From Cohnella hashimotonis (GTDB lineage Bacteria; Bacillota; Bacilli; Paenibacillales; Paenibacillaceae): a stretch of 64,000 bases of DNA. Where the stretch lies: NCBI RefSeq assembly GCF_030014955.1, contig NZ_JAGRPV010000001.1, positions 992,001-1,056,000 of the forward strand. The letters are read 5' to 3'. The position numbers and the translations under genes are program-made. The notes under the pieces were generated by a model. That model was not told the origin of the DNA. It searched no databases and was given only the letters and a program-made list of their open reading frames with translations. Positions 62,584 through 64,000 of the stretch are shown here, piece after piece. Numbering within the stretch: position 1 is the stretch's first letter; each line of letters begins with the position of its first letter.

Positions 62584-63426
62584 ATGCTGACGTTTAGACG
62601 CTATTCCGGCAGCGGGCTGCGGCATCTGCTTATCATCGCGATCGGCCTCGCGATGCTCTACCCGGTGCTGTGGCTGCTCGCAAGCTCGTTCAAGCCGAAT
62701 CAGGACATCTTCACGGATACCGGCCTCTGGCCGAGCACATGGACGCTGGACAACTACCGCAACGGGTGGAGAGGCTTCCAGGGCATCACGTTCGCCCGCT
62801 TCTTCGGCAACTCGGCGCTGGTGTCCGTGCTGGCCGTGCTTGGCAACATCATTACGTGCTCGTTCGCGGCCTATGCGTTCGCGCGGCTCGAGTTCCGGTT
62901 CAAAAAAATCTGGTTCGCCATGATGCTGGTAACGATCATGCTGCCGTACCACGTGACGCTCGTGCCGCAGTACATCATTTTCAGCGAGCTGCACTGGATC
63001 AACACGTACCTGCCGCTGTTTTTGCCGAAGTGGCTGGCGCACGATTCGTTTTTTATTCTTCTCATGGTCCAATTCATCCGCGGCATCCCGAAGGAGCTCG
63101 ACGAGAGCGCGACGATCGACGGCTGCAGCCAGCAAAAGCTGTACTTCCGCATCATCATGCCGCTGCTGTTGCCCGCGCTCATTACGACCGCGATTTTCAC
63201 CTTCATCTGGACGTGGGACGACTTTTTCAGCCAAATGATCTACCTGAGCGATATCAAGCTGTTCACCGTGCAGCTCGGCATCCGGGCGCTGTTCGATCCG
63301 TCGGGCACCTCGGACTGGGGGGCGCTGATGGCCATTTCCGTGCTGTCGCTCATACCGATCACGCTCATCTTCCTCGTCTTCCAGCGATACTTCCTGGACG
63401 GCATCGCGACGACGGGACTAAAGTGA
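62584..63426 (+). CDS. ABC sugar importer permease, UgpE/MalG type
   Basis: 280 residues. AAGGGAGG precedes the ATG, 6 nt after the previous stop. Typical marks are LYPVLWLLASSFKPNQDIF near the start and the EAA loop LDESATIDGCSQQKLYFRIIMP. The C-terminus (QRYFLDGIATTGLK) is the usual one. Unusually, the binding protein gene follows the permeases and has its own leader element. Confidence 0.95.
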   Translation: MLTFRRYSGSGLRHLLIIAIGLAMLYPVLWLLASSFKPNQDIFTDTGLWPSTWTLDNYRNGWRGFQGITFARFFGNSALVSVLAVLGNIITCSFAAYAFARLEFRFKKIWFAMMLVTIMLPYHVTLVPQYIIFSELHWINTYLPLFLPKWLAHDSFFILLMVQFIRGIPKELDESATIDGCSQQKLYFRIIMPLLLPALITTAIFTFIWTWDDFFSQMIYLSDIKLFTVQLGIRALFDPSGTSDWGALMAISVLSLIPITLIFLVFQRYFLDGIATTGLK

Positions 63427-63454
63427 ACGAAGCGAGCCGCTGCGGGGCCGCCTG

Positions 63455-63503
63455 AAAAAATTGATAGCGAACAGCCGAAGGAATGACATTCAAGCGGCCG
63501 GCG
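63455..63503 (+). repeat. 45-nt leader element, copy 2
   Basis: AAAATTGATAGCGAACAGCC then GAAGGAATGACATTCAAGCG ... GCCGGCG. Most positions match copy 1 at 61567. It lies 65 nt before the ribosome binding site of the binding-protein gene. Confidence 0.7.
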
Positions 63504-63522
63504 AATCCAAGTAGGATGAGCA

Positions 63523-63537
63523 TTGTAAACGCTTCTC
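63523..63537 (+). promoter_or_regulatory. cre-like site before the binding-protein gene
   Basis: TTGTAAACGCTTCTC resembles the CcpA catabolite-response element (TGNAANCGNNNNCA) but lacks the final CA in register. A weak candidate for carbon catabolite control. Confidence 0.35.
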
Positions 63538-63567
63538 ATCTCAATAACGATTAGGGGAGAGCTCACG

Positions 63568-64000
63568 ATGAAAAAAAGATGGCTTCCGATCGCAGTGACC
63601 GCCATGGCGGTCGCGCTCAGCGCATGCGGCAATTCCGGCGGCGCAGGTGCAGGAAATAACGCGGCAGGATCAAGCTCGCCGGCAGGCTCGAGCAATGCGG
63701 GCGGCGCCGGCGGAGACCAAAAGCAGGTCGAGCTTCGCATGATGTGGTGGGGCGACCAGAAGCGCGCCGACCTGACGAACAAGGCGATCGAGCTGTTCGA
63801 GCAGAAAAATCCGGGCATTACGATCACCGGCGAATTCGGGCCTTCGGACGGCTATTTCGACAAGCTGAACACCCAGCTCGCTTCCGGCACCGCGCCGGAC
63901 ATTTTCTTCCTGGGGGGCAACGTGGTCGATTACGCCAACAAAGGCGTTCTGCTCGATCTGGGATCGTACAAGGACAAGGAACTGAACCTGTCCGACATGG
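63568..64000 (+). CDS. ABC sugar importer substrate-binding lipoprotein, cut by window end
   Basis: The first 144 residues are visible. The lipobox A-L-S-A-C lies at about residue 20, followed by a Gly/Ser/Ala-rich tether to about 50. The family-1 binding fold begins VELRMMWWGDQKRADLTNKA, with GTAPDIFFLGGNVVDY later. AGGGGAGAG precedes the ATG at 63568. It completes the importer made by the permeases at 61663 and 62584. The C-terminal part lies outside the window. Confidence 0.93.
   Translation, partial: MKKRWLPIAVTAMAVALSACGNSGGAGAGNNAAGSSSPAGSSNAGGAGGDQKQVELRMMWWGDQKRADLTNKAIELFEQKNPGITITGEFGPSDGYFDKLNTQLASGTAPDIFFLGGNVVDYANKGVLLDLGSYKDKELNLSDM

Overview
The window reads as chromosomal DNA of a high-GC Gram-positive endospore-former of the Paenibacillaceae, most likely Cohnella or a related Paenibacillus. 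Signs of this are strong AGGAGG-type ribosome binding sites, YesM/YesN two-component pairs beside LplA/B/C-type sugar importers, lipoprotein signal peptides, a Bacillus-type Fnr with C-terminal cysteines, and many glycan-use genes. The genus is inferred from gene content and style, not from a marker gene. No rRNA, tRNA or CRISPR array was seen.

1-14 kb: a truncated Fic-domain gene on the minus strand. Then comes an ABC sugar importer operon ending in a protein of unknown family with an apparent alpha-helical toroid and L-ribulokinase (araB). A LysR regulator, a DinB-like protein, a secreted 643-residue helical-toroid protein and a divergent LacI regulator follow. A gene-free stretch of about 1.1 kb (13.24-14.37 kb) holds interspersed inverted repeats and a 30-bp tandem repeat.

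14-34 kb: a large glycan-use locus. It starts with a secreted 1237-residue protein (two tandem beta-modules, an internal dockerin, a helical-toroid module, C-terminal beta modules). It continues with a GH2 beta-mannosidase-like enzyme, another helical-toroid protein, a YesM/YesN pair, a 10-bp tandem repeat array, an LplB/LplC/LplA-type importer, an aldose-epimerase-like protein and an SGNH esterase. On the minus strand lie a GH88 unsaturated glucuronyl hydrolase and an AraC regulator. The likely logic is secreted binding or cleavage, import of oligosaccharides and cytoplasmic hydrolysis. The polysaccharide is not known.

34-49 kb: a secreted transglutaminase-fold protein, a DedA/TVP38-type membrane protein and a Pro/Gly-rich protein, then an oxygen-response and fermentation island. 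The island has Fnr, an NreA/NreC/NreB-like GAF-regulator-kinase set, an Fnr-box-controlled hemerythrin-like protein, a DoxX-family protein, AdhE, PflB, PflA and MobA. Two Fnr boxes sit at the -41.5 position of plausible promoters. Next to fnr is a compact candidate small-RNA unit whose second copy lies 20 kb away at 57.4 kb. An IS-like unit with perfect 19-bp inverted ends (40.3-41.5 kb) carries a degenerate IS1595-like gene, and a MITE-like derivative sits at 53.1 kb.

49-64 kb: a CHASE-GGDEF-EAL protein, an SRPBCC/ArsR pair with two operators, a CvfC-like HEAT protein, a UlaG/NAPE-PLD-like metallo-hydrolase and an ABC-F ATPase. A second YesM/YesN pair faces a third sugar importer whose permease and binding-protein genes share a 45-nt leader element. 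The last gene runs off the window.
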